Assembly (NCBI RefSeq): GCF_002843175.1
Contig: NZ_PJEO01000056.1
Coordinates: forward strand, 244,124-308,123
Source of the DNA: Confluentibacter flavum
GTDB lineage: Bacteria > Bacteroidota > Bacteroidia > Flavobacteriales > Flavobacteriaceae
Direction of reading: 5' to 3'
DNA length: 64,000 nt
In this document: piece after piece, positions 46,033 to 55,378 of the stretch
Position numbering within the stretch: position 1 is the stretch's first letter
How the letters are laid out: each line of letters starts with the position of its first letter
The notes under the pieces: generated by a model
Seen by the model: only the letters and a program-made list of their open reading frames with translations
What the model was told of the DNA's origin: nothing
Database searches by the model: none
Position numbers and translations under genes: made by a program

Positions 46033-47025
46033 TTAAACCTTCCTCTCAAACCTAAAAACCACCCCATCCTGCTTCACATGAAAAAATTTACAGTTTGAGT
46101 AATGTACAAATTCAAAAGGTTTATCATAATTAAAGATAGCATTATCAACCACATATTCGGCATCCACATCTACGTTTCCATGCGGTGAAATACGCCTAAA
46201 TCTGTAATGTAAGTTATTTGTGGTTTCATGAAGTTCAAACCAAGCACCTGCAGCAATGCCAGATAGCCACTGGGCGTTTTCATGTAAATCAGCAACTGGT
46301 TTTGGCTGTAAGGTTCCTATAAAATTCGGCTGGTGATTTTTAAGTTTGTCTAAAAAACAACGCATGTTTTCACTTTTTTGAGAGCCTGTATATTTAGAAA
46401 TCACACCCGTTTGCGAAACTTCAAAAGCATGTGATTCGGTATTTGCCAACAATACATTGCCAACGGTGCTAGGCGTAAACAACTTGGATGTTTCAAGATT
46501 CTTTTTAATCTTAGGATCTGTTACCGAAGCAATCAACGTGTCCGTTACAAATCGGGCACAATTACAAGCATCTTTTATAAAGGCTGCGTACCTAATAAAA
46601 TGTTTTTCTTGCATGTGGGTGATGTGGGTTCTCGCTTTTTGGTAATTTATCGCCGTACAAACTGAAGCTACTAATTTCCCATCGCCATGCGTTAATTTGG
46701 GGTGGGTTCCTAAAAACTTTAAAATCTCGTACAGGTTTTCAATGTTTCCATCTTTTATTCTTGCCATTAATGGAAAATCCAATTCATTATCGGTCTCTTT
46801 TCCTCTGACTCTTCCGTTGGGTTCGGACGTGATGTATCTACCAAAATCATGGTATTCTAAAACACCAGTTTCTTTATTGATCAAGACTAATGCGGCATGA
46901 CCCGCCATTAAATAATTCCTCTTTCCAACTCCTAAAAACCTTAAAAAAGGAGAAAACCATTCGTTTGAAACCATGACAATCGTTTCGGGATACGCCAATG
47001 TTAAAATGATTCCCGTATTACTCAT
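46033..47025 (-). CDS. DUF6695-like protein, possible permuted papain fold
   Basis: A 330-residue protein resembling a Flavobacteriia family that I associate with DUF6695. No signal peptide. The order of motifs is His first (MAGHAALVLINKETG near 41-55, followed by HDFGRYIT) and Cys later (DACNCARFVTDTL near 151-163). This is the order seen in circularly permuted papain-like (LRAT/NlpC-type) proteins, so a thiol hydrolase or acyltransferase role is possible. It overlaps the upstream NRDE gene by 8 bases and is certainly cotranscribed with it. The catalytic assignment is an inference. Confidence 0.65.
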   Translation of the reverse strand: MSNTGIILTLAYPETIVMVSNEWFSPFLRFLGVGKRNYLMAGHAALVLINKETGVLEYHDFGRYITSEPNGRVRGKETDNELDFPLMARIKDGNIENLYEILKFLGTHPKLTHGDGKLVASVCTAINYQKARTHITHMQEKHFIRYAAFIKDACNCARFVTDTLIASVTDPKIKKNLETSKLFTPSTVGNVLLANTESHAFEVSQTGVISKYTGSQKSENMRCFLDKLKNHQPNFIGTLQPKPVADLHENAQWLSGIAAGAWFELHETTNNLHYRFRRISPHGNVDVDAEYVVDNAIFNYDKPFEFVHYSNCKFFHVKQDGVVFRFERKV

Positions 47026-47740
47026 TTACAGTCTGCGGAAGGTTAAAAACAGTATCCGTAACCGTTTTATTCTGAAGATTTTCGTAATGCATATTAAGGG
47101 CATCCTTGGTCTTTTCTACTTGTGTGATACTGGTAGTTTTTACAAAGCCGCGGTTCATAATGACGCCGTAATCCTCATTTCCGGCACCGCCCGTTTTATG
47201 AAATTCTAAAAGGGACTCGGGATTTAATTTATTTTGGGATATAAACGTATTGAACCATTGTAAACGTTCGTTCCGCATGACTTCAGAATATAAAGTAGCG
47301 GACGACCAAATTTGAGGTTCTAAAGGTAATTCTTTAACCTGTTTTTGGTCACCATCCCAAACCAGCTCAAAGAAACGAAGTGTATCATTCCAATCGACTA
47401 TTACCATCGTAAACGGTTCAATATTAGTAAGGTCATAGGTTTGGATAGTGGTTTCTATAGCTTCAGAAATCATAAAATCCTTCGCAACAACCCCTCTACT
47501 TAAGCGGTAGCTTGACTGCCTTTTATGAGATACAAAACCGCCATTCAGCACACATATTACCCTATTTTTTTCACTTATGCCAATCCATGTCCCTCCAGAT
47601 AGGTCGTCTTTTGGATATAAAAGCTTCACATCATTTACAGAATAGAAAAGCGGTGATGAAGACGTTCTATTAGGAGCTTCGTCTCTATTAGACGTTATAA
47701 CAAAATCATTTTTACCTTTCGGAATAATGGTAACTGTACA
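47018..47740 (-). CDS. NRDE/TANGO2-family protein
   Basis: A 240-residue NRDE-domain protein. The ATG at 47740 gives MCTVTIIPKG: Cys2 becomes N-terminal after Met removal, as expected of this Ntn-hydrolase-like family, so the upstream in-frame codon at 47773 is rejected. The name motif NRDE appears as ITSNRDEAPNRTSS (about 18-31), then DDLSGGTWIGIS and VLNGGF. Eukaryotic relatives (TANGO2) are linked to lipid and heme homeostasis; bacterial function is unclear. It overlaps its downstream partner by 8 bases. Divergent from pruA. Confidence 0.82.
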   Translation of the reverse strand, partial: CTVTIIPKGKNDFVITSNRDEAPNRTSSSPLFYSVNDVKLLYPKDDLSGGTWIGISEKNRVICVLNGGFVSHKRQSSYRLSRGVVAKDFMISEAIETTIQTYDLTNIEPFTMVIVDWNDTLRFFELVWDGDQKQVKELPLEPQIWSSATLYSEVMRNERLQWFNTFISQNKLNPESLLEFHKTGGAGNEDYGVIMNRGFVKTTSITQVEKTKDALNMHYENLQNKTVTDTVFNLPQTVNE

Positions 47741-47843
47741 CATAAAGTATCTAGTCTTAAAATACCTAGCCAACTTACAAAAAATAAATAAATTTTAACT
47801 AGGTTTTAATAAGCTTCACCCCGAAAAGTCCTGTGATAATTCG

Positions 47844-47851
47844 TAAATTTG
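47844..47851 (+). promoter_or_regulatory. -7 box for pruA
   Basis: TAAATTTG, a full TAnnTTTG match, 42 bases before the pruA ATG. Confidence 0.5.
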
Positions 47852-47893
47852 TAGCTTATTCACTGAAAATTCAATAACAAAAAATCGATTATC

Positions 47894-49522
47894 ATGGGAA
47901 AAGGCTTTTTTAATGTACCAATTGCTTATAACGAACCTGTAAAAAAGTATGCCCCGGGAAGTCCTGAGCGCGATGAGGTTCTTAAAGCATACAAAAATAT
48001 GTTCAATAGTAAAATTGATGTACCTCTATACATTAATGGAAAACATGTAAGTACAGGAAATACCAAAACCATGTCGCCTCCACACGACCATAAACATATT
48101 GTGGGAACTTACCATCTTGCTGAAAAATCACATGTGGAAACCGCTATTTCGACGGCTTTGGAAGCCAGAAAAACTTGGTCGCAAATGCCTTGGGAACAAC
48201 GCGCTGCCATCTTTTTAAAAGCAGCAGAATTAGTTGCTGGGCCCTATAGAGCCAAGATAAATGCTGCTACGATGATAGCACAATCTAAAAATATACACCA
48301 AGCGGAAATTGATGCCGCCTGCGAATTGGTTGATTTCTTGCGCTATAATGTGCAATATATGACAGACATCTACACCGAGCAACCTGAAAGTACTAGCGAC
48401 ACATGGAACAGATTGGAATATCGTCCGCTAGAAGGTTTTACCTATGCTGTAACACCTTTTAATTTTACAGCCATTGCGGGTAATTTACCATCGTGTATGG
48501 CATTAATGGGCAATGTTGTTGTTTGGAAACCAAGTGATAGTCAAATATATTCCGCTAAAGTGATTATGGATGTTTTTGAAGAAGCAGGCGTTCCTCCGGG
48601 TGTTATTAATGTGGTTTTTGGAGATCCTGTTATGATCACCAATACGGTATTGTCCAGTCCAGATTTTTCTGGTTTACACTTTACGGGATCCACGTTTATT
48701 TTTAAAGAACTTTGGAAACAAATAGGAAATAACATCCACAACTACAAAACCTACCCAAGAATTGTTGGGGAAACTGGTGGTAAAGATTTTATTATAGCCC
48801 ACAAAAGTGCCAACGTAAAACAAGTCACTACTGCCATTGTCCGTGGTGCATTTGAATTTCAAGGTCAAAAATGCAGTGCGGCCTCAAGAGCCTATATTCC
48901 TAAAAGTTTATGGCCCGATGTAAAAAAACAGCTTATTAAAGATGTTAAATCATTTAAAATGGGCTCACCAGAAGATATGGGCAATTTTATTACGGCAGTT
49001 ATCCATGAAGGGTCTTTTGATAAATTAGCTAAATATATCTACCAAGCCAAAGAAGATGCCGATGCAGAGATTATCATTGGTGGTAATTACGATAAAAGCA
49101 AAGGTTATTTTATTGAACCAACTGTTATTGTAACTACCAACCCTAAATACGAAACCATGTGTACCGAACTTTTTGGACCTGTTATTACCATTTATATTTA
49201 TGAAGATGATGCGTTTTCAGACACTTTAAAACTAGTAGATGAAACCAGTGAATACGCTCTAACGGGAGCAGTTTTGGCAACTGATAGATATGCCATTACC
49301 GAAGCAACCACTGCTTTACAAAATAGTGCTGGTAATTTTTATATCAATGATAAACCGACAGGTGCCGTTGTTGGCCAGCAACCATTTGGAGGCGCGAGAG
49401 CTTCGGGAACTAATGACAAAGCGGGTAGTGCCCAAAACCTATTACGTTGGGTATCGCCTAGATTGATAAAAGAAACTTTTGTAACACCTACAGATTATAG
49501 ATATCCGTTTTTGGGGGAATAG
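47894..49522 (+). CDS. pruA: L-glutamate gamma-semialdehyde (1-pyrroline-5-carboxylate) dehydrogenase
   Basis: Oxidises glutamate-5-semialdehyde to glutamate with NAD+, the second step of proline breakdown. 542 residues, the monofunctional P5CDH type. Catalytic Cys327 is in FEFQGQKCSAASR and the general base Glu293 is in VGETGGKDF. PFNFTAIAGNLP near 188-199 and FTGSTFIFKELWK near 263-275 form the cofactor region; the end PFGGARASGTNDKAG is typical. No proline dehydrogenase (PutA N-domain) is fused or adjacent. A decayed duplicate of this gene lies at about 57475-57836. Confidence 0.95.
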   Translation: MGKGFFNVPIAYNEPVKKYAPGSPERDEVLKAYKNMFNSKIDVPLYINGKHVSTGNTKTMSPPHDHKHIVGTYHLAEKSHVETAISTALEARKTWSQMPWEQRAAIFLKAAELVAGPYRAKINAATMIAQSKNIHQAEIDAACELVDFLRYNVQYMTDIYTEQPESTSDTWNRLEYRPLEGFTYAVTPFNFTAIAGNLPSCMALMGNVVVWKPSDSQIYSAKVIMDVFEEAGVPPGVINVVFGDPVMITNTVLSSPDFSGLHFTGSTFIFKELWKQIGNNIHNYKTYPRIVGETGGKDFIIAHKSANVKQVTTAIVRGAFEFQGQKCSAASRAYIPKSLWPDVKKQLIKDVKSFKMGSPEDMGNFITAVIHEGSFDKLAKYIYQAKEDADAEIIIGGNYDKSKGYFIEPTVIVTTNPKYETMCTELFGPVITIYIYEDDAFSDTLKLVDETSEYALTGAVLATDRYAITEATTALQNSAGNFYINDKPTGAVVGQQPFGGARASGTNDKAGSAQNLLRWVSPRLIKETFVTPTDYRYPFLGE

Positions 49523-49543
49523 CATTTTTATTTAAAAATAACT

Positions 49544-49579
49544 AGGCATGACTAAGTAAAATTGGTCATGCCTTTTTTG
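49544..49579 (+). terminator. pruA terminator
   Basis: GGCATGAC (49545-49552) pairs with GTCATGCC (49565-49572), followed by six T. Confidence 0.88.
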
Positions 49580-49669
49580 TTTGCATTTACTAGATTTTAA
49601 TGCTTAATAAGGAATCAATGGTTTCTGCCTTACCCCTATCATAGCCATTATTTAATCTAATAAACTCTA

Positions 49670-50227
49670 TTACAGTTTTTCATTGCTCTTTTTACAGTAA
49701 TAAATATACTCAGTGATTAAGTTTTTGTGTGTTGTAAGTGTACAATGGTCAAATATTTTTTGAAATTTTTTGAAATTGAACTTGGTGTATAACGCTTGGC
49801 TATAGTAACAGCCTTCCTCTAAAAGGTCATAAGCATTTTGAATAATAGACAATCCCTTTTCTTTACTAAAGAACGTGAAAGGAATTGATGAAATGACAGA
49901 ATTTATAGGTGATTTAATATGCTTTTTTAAATTTTCGGCGCCATCGTTGATAAGTATTAGCCGCTCATCTCGAATGGTTTCCCTAACATATTCGCAAAAA
50001 TCCTCATTCACTTCAAACGAGTATAAGGTGGAAGAATCAGACATGGTATTAAGAATCTCTCTGGTAATATTACCATGCCCTGTACCAAACTCAACTATTA
50101 TTTTATTAGGTTCCTTAGAGATGTGTCTGCATATATTTACTTCTACATATCTGCTTGTTTCCGATATAGCTCCAGTAACCATAAGGTTCTTGGCAAAAGC
50201 AAGGGATGTTTTTAATTTTTGATTCAT
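49670..50227 (-). CDS. Small SAM methyltransferase, phospholipid N-methyltransferase/KsgA-like
   Basis: A 185-residue Rossmann methyltransferase. The N-terminus AFAKNLMVTGAISETSRYV resembles bacterial phospholipid N-methyltransferases (PmtA type, where FLR...GSI/AP is typical). The SAM loop is IIVEFGTGHGNITREIL near 42-58. SFEVNEDFCEYVRE carries the ribose-binding acid. VISSIPFTFF sits where the catalytic motif IV lies. It is the last gene of the glycan-type operon, 32 bases after the YaiO-like gene. The ATG at 50227 is preferred over a TTG at 50251. The substrate may be a phospholipid or the glycan product. Confidence 0.7.
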   Translation of the reverse strand: MNQKLKTSLAFAKNLMVTGAISETSRYVEVNICRHISKEPNKIIVEFGTGHGNITREILNTMSDSSTLYSFEVNEDFCEYVRETIRDERLILINDGAENLKKHIKSPINSVISSIPFTFFSKEKGLSIIQNAYDLLEEGCYYSQALYTKFNFKKFQKIFDHCTLTTHKNLITEYIYYCKKSNEKL

Positions 50228-50259
50228 TAAGGGGGTGTCTTTACGTGACAAAGTTAAAA

Positions 50260-51510
50260 CTATTTAAAGTTAAAATCCCAAGATACAGATAATGAATAAA
50301 TCCAAAAATAAGATCCAGGATTAAAACTAATTTCCTGATGGGACACCCCTGCCAAAAACCCCCAATAATTTCGTTCATTCTCAGATGAGAAATAGTACCC
50401 TAAGTTTAATTTTTGTGATTGTAGATTTACAATAACATCTTCATTACCCTCAAAATCAAACCGATAGATATCGGGTGAAAACCCCATTCCAGCTTCTACA
50501 CTAAAATAATTGTTGGCATCTTGTCTGTACTTTCGGTACATCAAAGTTCCAGACATACTCGCTTTTGGTTCCCCTGGTGTGACATACGACCTAAATGAAA
50601 AATAACTATTCCCTGTATACCAGCCTAAAGAACCCGTATAGATATTTGTTGTTTCACTATACTTTAAGGATCTAAATCCCAAAGATGCTTCAAATCCTTT
50701 CGGTAGGGATTTATACAATTCGGCACCATAGCGTATTTCTGGATACAGGTATGAATTTGACACCCCAAAATTAAGATAGGCATAAAACCCTTGTGAGATT
50801 GTTGGGTACATATCTACCTCAACCTGCGAACCTGTAGAACCAAACCGCTCACTAAAATTAAACCTAGCATGAATACTACCATATTTGGTTCTCCTCGCAT
50901 ATTTGAGGGAGTAATATTGCATGGGGTCAAACACTTCAGAATACAGGTCAACTGCTGCTATTAAGCCTATAATATTATGTCTTAAATCGTTAAGCAATGA
51001 TTGTTTGAAATCAATTGCTTTTTCATTATTAGGGTTATTAACTAAAATCTTATCAATAATAATAAGAGCTTGTTCTTTATTATTTGTTGCGTTTTGGGCA
51101 CTTGCCTGTAAATACAAAAGCGTTTCGTTTTCGGGAAAATACCCCAATGCCTTTTCGATCATTTTTATGGCATTGTAAGGTGCCTCTCTGTATAATTCAT
51201 TATTTATTGCTGCTTCCCAAGTATCCAGACGCTCTGGGCTTTTATCTAAAACATAATTGAATTCTTGAGCTGCCTTTTTATACTCCCCATCCCAAGAATA
51301 AGTACTTCCTAAAAAAGACCGAACATCATGATAATCTGGGTATTTAGTTAAAATGAATCTAAGTGTATCTTGTGCTTCTTGTCTTTTTGAATTAAACGCT
51401 AAATTTCTCGCAACCTCAAAAGAAACATCAGGGTCTCCTTTAAATTCGGTTTCTTGCCCAATGGCATAAGCACTGAGGAAAACAACTAATATTAAAATAT
51501 ATTTTCTCAT
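50260..51510 (-). CDS. TPR plus YaiO-family outer-membrane beta-barrel protein
   Basis: A 416-residue exported protein (signal MRKYILILVVFLSAYAIG). Residues about 25-175 are TPR repeats (ARNLAFNSKRQEAQDTLRFI, YPDYHDVRSFLG, YSWDGEYKKAAQEF, ending VNNPNNEKAIDFKQSLL). The remainder, about 185-416, is a beta-barrel of the YaiO kind, rich in aromatic strands (YYSLKYARRTKYGSIHARFN, GSLGWYTGNSYFSFR), ending SLSVSWDFNFK. It could be the outer-membrane exit or anchor for a polysaccharide. In E. coli, yaiO lies beside the family-2 glycosyltransferase gene yaiP, and here too a GT2 gene is in the operon. The stop of the upstream sulfatase-like gene is 10 bases before its ATG. Confidence 0.85.
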   Translation of the reverse strand: MRKYILILVVFLSAYAIGQETEFKGDPDVSFEVARNLAFNSKRQEAQDTLRFILTKYPDYHDVRSFLGSTYSWDGEYKKAAQEFNYVLDKSPERLDTWEAAINNELYREAPYNAIKMIEKALGYFPENETLLYLQASAQNATNNKEQALIIIDKILVNNPNNEKAIDFKQSLLNDLRHNIIGLIAAVDLYSEVFDPMQYYSLKYARRTKYGSIHARFNFSERFGSTGSQVEVDMYPTISQGFYAYLNFGVSNSYLYPEIRYGAELYKSLPKGFEASLGFRSLKYSETTNIYTGSLGWYTGNSYFSFRSYVTPGEPKASMSGTLMYRKYRQDANNYFSVEAGMGFSPDIYRFDFEGNEDVIVNLQSQKLNLGYYFSSENERNYWGFLAGVSHQEISFNPGSYFWIYSLSVSWDFNFK

Positions 51511-51520
51511 AAGCTGGGCT

Positions 51521-53935
51521 TTAATTCAAGCTATTTTTAAAAGCTAGAAATTCTGAATTATTTGGATGGACATTCACTATGCTATCCATTATTTTTTTTG
51601 CCAAGTTTTCATTTCCTATTCGCTTGTATGCCTGAGCCATCTTTAAACTAACTGACGGGTTGATTATATCATTTTTTAACGCTTCAGAATAAATCGCTAC
51701 CGATTTACTTTCTTGATCTGACCACCAATAAACATCCAACAAGGCCATATAGGCATCATCATAATATGGCGAACGTTTTATGGCATCCAATAGTTCTGCT
51801 TTTGCTTTATCATAATTGCCTTGCCAACCTAAACTTCTGCCTTTTAGTATTCGTGCATCTGTATAGTTTGGGTATTCGTTAAGAATATAATCACAAAGCA
51901 ATCTGGTTGTTTCATATTGTTTTTTAAATGACAACTCCCTCGCCGAGTTAAAAACCTCATCAAATGTTTTATTTTTAGCAATCTTATTTATGGTTGTTAG
52001 TTCTTGTTCTGAAAATTCTTTTTTAGGGGTTACATAGATATTTAATGAATCTGGAAATATTTTATTCCTTTGGGTTACGTAGGCATTTAATTTTTTAAAC
52101 GCCATCAAGGAATCTAAAATCGTTTTATTTATGTCTTCCTCAACAACACTATACGTACCAAAATCACTATTAATTTTATAGAGTTCTCCATCAGAATAGA
52201 AATAATCTTTATAGATCATCTCATTCAAACTTCCTTTATAACGCATTAATGGAATCATTTTAGAATTCCTAAATTTTTTAACAGTATCTAAACCTGTTCC
52301 AACCCAAGAGGTTTTCTCTGAAGGTTTGAACTTAAAATTATTTGACAAATAACTCACCAACGTTGGAGTAACATCCCAATGTGAAGAAACGGATTTAAAG
52401 CGTTCTGCTTTTTTAAGCATGGGACTGTAAATGAAAAACGGCACATGAAAACGGCACAATTTGTCCTTTTGAGCAATAGGTATTAACCTATGGTCGCCAG
52501 TAATTACAAAAATGGTATTTTGATATTCAGGTCTTTGAGAATAGGCATTCATAAATTCTTTTATGGCTTTGTCCGTATAGAGCAAACAGCCAAAAATATC
52601 TTTATGATTTCGTATGGTATTCTTTATGTCGTCTGATTTTATTAAGCTTTCTACTTGTACTTCAACTTTAGACCTATACAATTCTTTATCTGGGTACTCA
52701 AATGGCTCATGGGATGAAAGCGTCATTACAATATCCAACCGAGGCTGCTTTTCTGCATTCATCGTTGTTAATGCTTTTCTAAATATCTCATGGTCTGGGT
52801 AACCCCAGGAAAAACCGCCATCATCTGTTCTTGTTTTTGTATAGCCTGGACCATATTTGCTTTCATCAATAAGTTGGTCAATGCCATTATATTCCAAAAA
52901 ATTTATTTTCCTATCAAAACTGGAAGGGCAACCAGAATAGTAAGACGTCCTATACCCATTTGCTTTTAACAAACTTATTAGAGATATATGTGATGGGGTT
53001 TTCGTTAGCTCTAAAAAACCTTTTTCCCCATAAGGCAACGACCCTAGTAAAGCCGGAAGTATACCAAATGAACGTCCTGTAGTGCTGACAAAATTTTCCC
53101 AATACAAGGATTTATTGATTAAAGAGTCTAGGTAAGGTGTAAAGCCACTATAAATATCGTTATCAACAAACTCGCTTCCCAAGCCTTCAATCACTAAAAA
53201 AACGATATTTGGCTTATCGTCATCTTTATTTAAGAATGGCGATAATACATCTGGAATTTCAGAAGAGGCCCTTAATAGAGGAAAATTTTCCATATCATTA
53301 AGGTTTAACATGCTTAAAGCTCTTTGCTCTTTCTTGAATTTTATAATGTCGTACGTTAAAAAAGCCAGTTTATTTTTATACGCATCATTGGACAATTTAG
53401 GCAAAACGAGCTTAAAAACTCCAAACAGAAGCACTGACGCCATTAAAATAAATAATACTGGTTTTTGTATATACTTTTTTAAACCTACAAACGAAACAAA
53501 TAGGATGGCTGGAAAAATGATGAATGGCAAAAAATAAAATAGGGTAACAGATTCTGAGGTTGACACTGTGCTTGAAACATCATCATAAGAATACCCTAAT
53601 AAGTCTGCACCCAGATTGACTAATGTTGTTAAACTATATTTTATTAATGAAAACTGGCCAAGAACCAAAACCATAAACAAAGTTATAACAACGTTTAAGG
53701 CTAGTTTTTCTTTAATGTTGTTTATTAAAAAAAACAATGGAAAAACAATTATGCCTATTACAATGCCACACCAAAAATCATTTATAAATTTTAAAAATAA
53801 CGTCAATAAAAACGATTTCTCACTTGTTTGTGTATTGACAACCTCATAAACACTTAAAACCCAAAACACTACTATTAATGCTAATGTCAGCTTAATGTAA
53901 TTATTAAAATGCTCCGTTTTTAAATTAACCTTCAT
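51521..53935 (-). CDS. LTA-synthase/sulfatase-like membrane enzyme with C-terminal TPR module
   Basis: An 804-residue inner-membrane protein with about five N-terminal helices (near 13-31, 53-72, 78-97, 130-152, 158-177). An alkaline-phosphatase-superfamily domain spans about 241-560: PNIVFLVIEGLGSE with metal-ligand Glu250, NFVSTTGRSFGILPALLGSLP with candidate nucleophile Thr285 or Thr286, SSHEPF with His409, and VITGDHRLIP with Asp481 and His482. This is the layout of lipoteichoic-acid synthase and phosphoethanolamine-transferase relatives, which transfer phospho-alcohol groups outside the membrane. A TPR module (about 655-804) follows, ending HPNNSEFLAFKNSLN, and resembles the TPRs of the next protein. 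Gram-negative cells lack LTA, so the product is presumably a modified glycan. Confidence 0.85.
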   Translation of the reverse strand: MKVNLKTEHFNNYIKLTLALIVVFWVLSVYEVVNTQTSEKSFLLTLFLKFINDFWCGIVIGIIVFPLFFLINNIKEKLALNVVITLFMVLVLGQFSLIKYSLTTLVNLGADLLGYSYDDVSSTVSTSESVTLFYFLPFIIFPAILFVSFVGLKKYIQKPVLFILMASVLLFGVFKLVLPKLSNDAYKNKLAFLTYDIIKFKKEQRALSMLNLNDMENFPLLRASSEIPDVLSPFLNKDDDKPNIVFLVIEGLGSEFVDNDIYSGFTPYLDSLINKSLYWENFVSTTGRSFGILPALLGSLPYGEKGFLELTKTPSHISLISLLKANGYRTSYYSGCPSSFDRKINFLEYNGIDQLIDESKYGPGYTKTRTDDGGFSWGYPDHEIFRKALTTMNAEKQPRLDIVMTLSSHEPFEYPDKELYRSKVEVQVESLIKSDDIKNTIRNHKDIFGCLLYTDKAIKEFMNAYSQRPEYQNTIFVITGDHRLIPIAQKDKLCRFHVPFFIYSPMLKKAERFKSVSSHWDVTPTLVSYLSNNFKFKPSEKTSWVGTGLDTVKKFRNSKMIPLMRYKGSLNEMIYKDYFYSDGELYKINSDFGTYSVVEEDINKTILDSLMAFKKLNAYVTQRNKIFPDSLNIYVTPKKEFSEQELTTINKIAKNKTFDEVFNSARELSFKKQYETTRLLCDYILNEYPNYTDARILKGRSLGWQGNYDKAKAELLDAIKRSPYYDDAYMALLDVYWWSDQESKSVAIYSEALKNDIINPSVSLKMAQAYKRIGNENLAKKIMDSIVNVHPNNSEFLAFKNSLN

Positions 53936-53946
53936 TGTGTAAATAT

Positions 53947-55377
53947 CTAGTTGTTAACCAATCCTTTTCTAACCATATTGCCCCATTTTTTTTTCTTATT
54001 AAAGTAGTAATCATAATTCCCACGAATCGCAGCATAAAAAACAAAGGGATGTAGCACAAAAGGCTCTAATGCACTTAACAATACGAGCTTAAAGCCCGTA
54101 CCCTTCTTTTTATATTGGTGAAAAGTAAGCTCTTCAGAATACAGTGCAACAATTGAAAAAACAACTGAAAACAAATAGGCAAGCAACAAAAATGATATGG
54201 CGAAATCCCATCGAACTTCTTGCAACACTACAAGTATGATAAAATAAACCAAGCCAATCGCTTCAAAAATAGGCGCAAGACGTTCAAAAATTAACCAATA
54301 AGGGTAGCTTACTAAACCAAACCATCCATATTTTGGGTTAAAACCTATCTTACGATGCTTTCTTAAAGTTTCAATGGTTCCACGTGTCCATCGGTTTCTT
54401 TGAGAAATAAACACTTTATAACTATCTGGTGCTTCTGTCCAACACAAAGGATCTGGTATATAGGACACTTTGTATCTTTCCCCCCTTTCTTCCATGTACC
54501 TACGCATACGCACAATAATCTCCATGTCTTCTCCAACTGTATTGGTATCGTACCCTCCAACAGCAATTGCAATTTCCTTATCAAAAATCCCGAAAGCTCC
54601 AGAGATTACCAGTAACCCATTTAATCTGCTCCAGGCCATACGACACAATAAAAAGGCCCTTAAATATTCTAAAATTTGCGATTGTACCAATAAGTTTTTA
54701 GGCAGGTTAACATCTATCAACTTGCCGCCTTTTATTTCACAAGAATTAGCAATTCTTATGACTCCTCCTGCTGCAATTACCTTAGAATCTGTAACCTCCA
54801 AAAATGGTTTTATCATCTTTTGAAGTGCGTCTTCTAGCAGCAAACAATCAACATCGATACATGCCACATACTTACTCGTACTTATATTAAGTCCCATGTT
54901 TAAGGCATCTGCCTTACCGCCATTCTCTTTATCAACCACCATAAGTTTTTCAAACGCAGGGTTTTTTGATTTAAAAATGCCTTCCCTTAGTGGTTGAGTT
55001 GGTATTTTTTCATTTACTATATAATGTACTTTTTCTAAATCGTAAGCCTTAATAAGACGTTCCAAACTATCGTCTTTACTGCCGTCGTTAACAATAACCA
55101 CATTGTAGTTTACATAATGATTAGACAACAGAGACCTTACGTTTTCAACGATATTCAAACTTTCATTATATGCGGGCGCTATAATCGTTATGGAAGGGGA
55201 CATAGTAGAAGACAATATATCTTTGTAATTAACAAAGCTTCTCTTTTTTATATATTCTATGGTTTCCCTACTTGATATGAAGGATAGAATAATATAAGAA
55301 AGAATAGCTGCAAAGGCATACCCAAAAAATAAGTAATGAAGTATTTGTAATATTATTTTAACCGAACTAGTATCCAT
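53947..55377 (-). CDS. Processive family 2 membrane glycosyltransferase
   Basis: A 476-residue polysaccharide synthase-like enzyme. One N-terminal membrane helix (about 8-33) and three or four C-terminal ones (about 345-460) flank a GT-A domain. Catalytic elements in order: APAYNES at 67-73, NDGSKDD at 97-103, NGGKADALNMGL at 152-163, DVD at 175-177, base motif VGED at 281-284 and QRNRW at 326-330 (QxxRW, marking processive synthases such as cellulose, hyaluronan and poly-GlcNAc synthases). GTP/UDP-sugar specificity cannot be told. The stop of the upstream HEAT gene is 1 base before its ATG. No PilZ domain is present, so c-di-GMP control is not indicated. Confidence 0.92.
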   Translation of the reverse strand: MDTSSVKIILQILHYLFFGYAFAAILSYIILSFISSRETIEYIKKRSFVNYKDILSSTMSPSITIIAPAYNESLNIVENVRSLLSNHYVNYNVVIVNDGSKDDSLERLIKAYDLEKVHYIVNEKIPTQPLREGIFKSKNPAFEKLMVVDKENGGKADALNMGLNISTSKYVACIDVDCLLLEDALQKMIKPFLEVTDSKVIAAGGVIRIANSCEIKGGKLIDVNLPKNLLVQSQILEYLRAFLLCRMAWSRLNGLLVISGAFGIFDKEIAIAVGGYDTNTVGEDMEIIVRMRRYMEERGERYKVSYIPDPLCWTEAPDSYKVFISQRNRWTRGTIETLRKHRKIGFNPKYGWFGLVSYPYWLIFERLAPIFEAIGLVYFIILVVLQEVRWDFAISFLLLAYLFSVVFSIVALYSEELTFHQYKKKGTGFKLVLLSALEPFVLHPFVFYAAIRGNYDYYFNKKKKWGNMVRKGLVNN

Positions 55378-55378
55378 A

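Noticed and set aside
53947..55377. c-di-GMP-regulated cellulose synthase
   Set aside because: The QxxRW synthase core is present but no PilZ domain or cellulose accessory genes are present.
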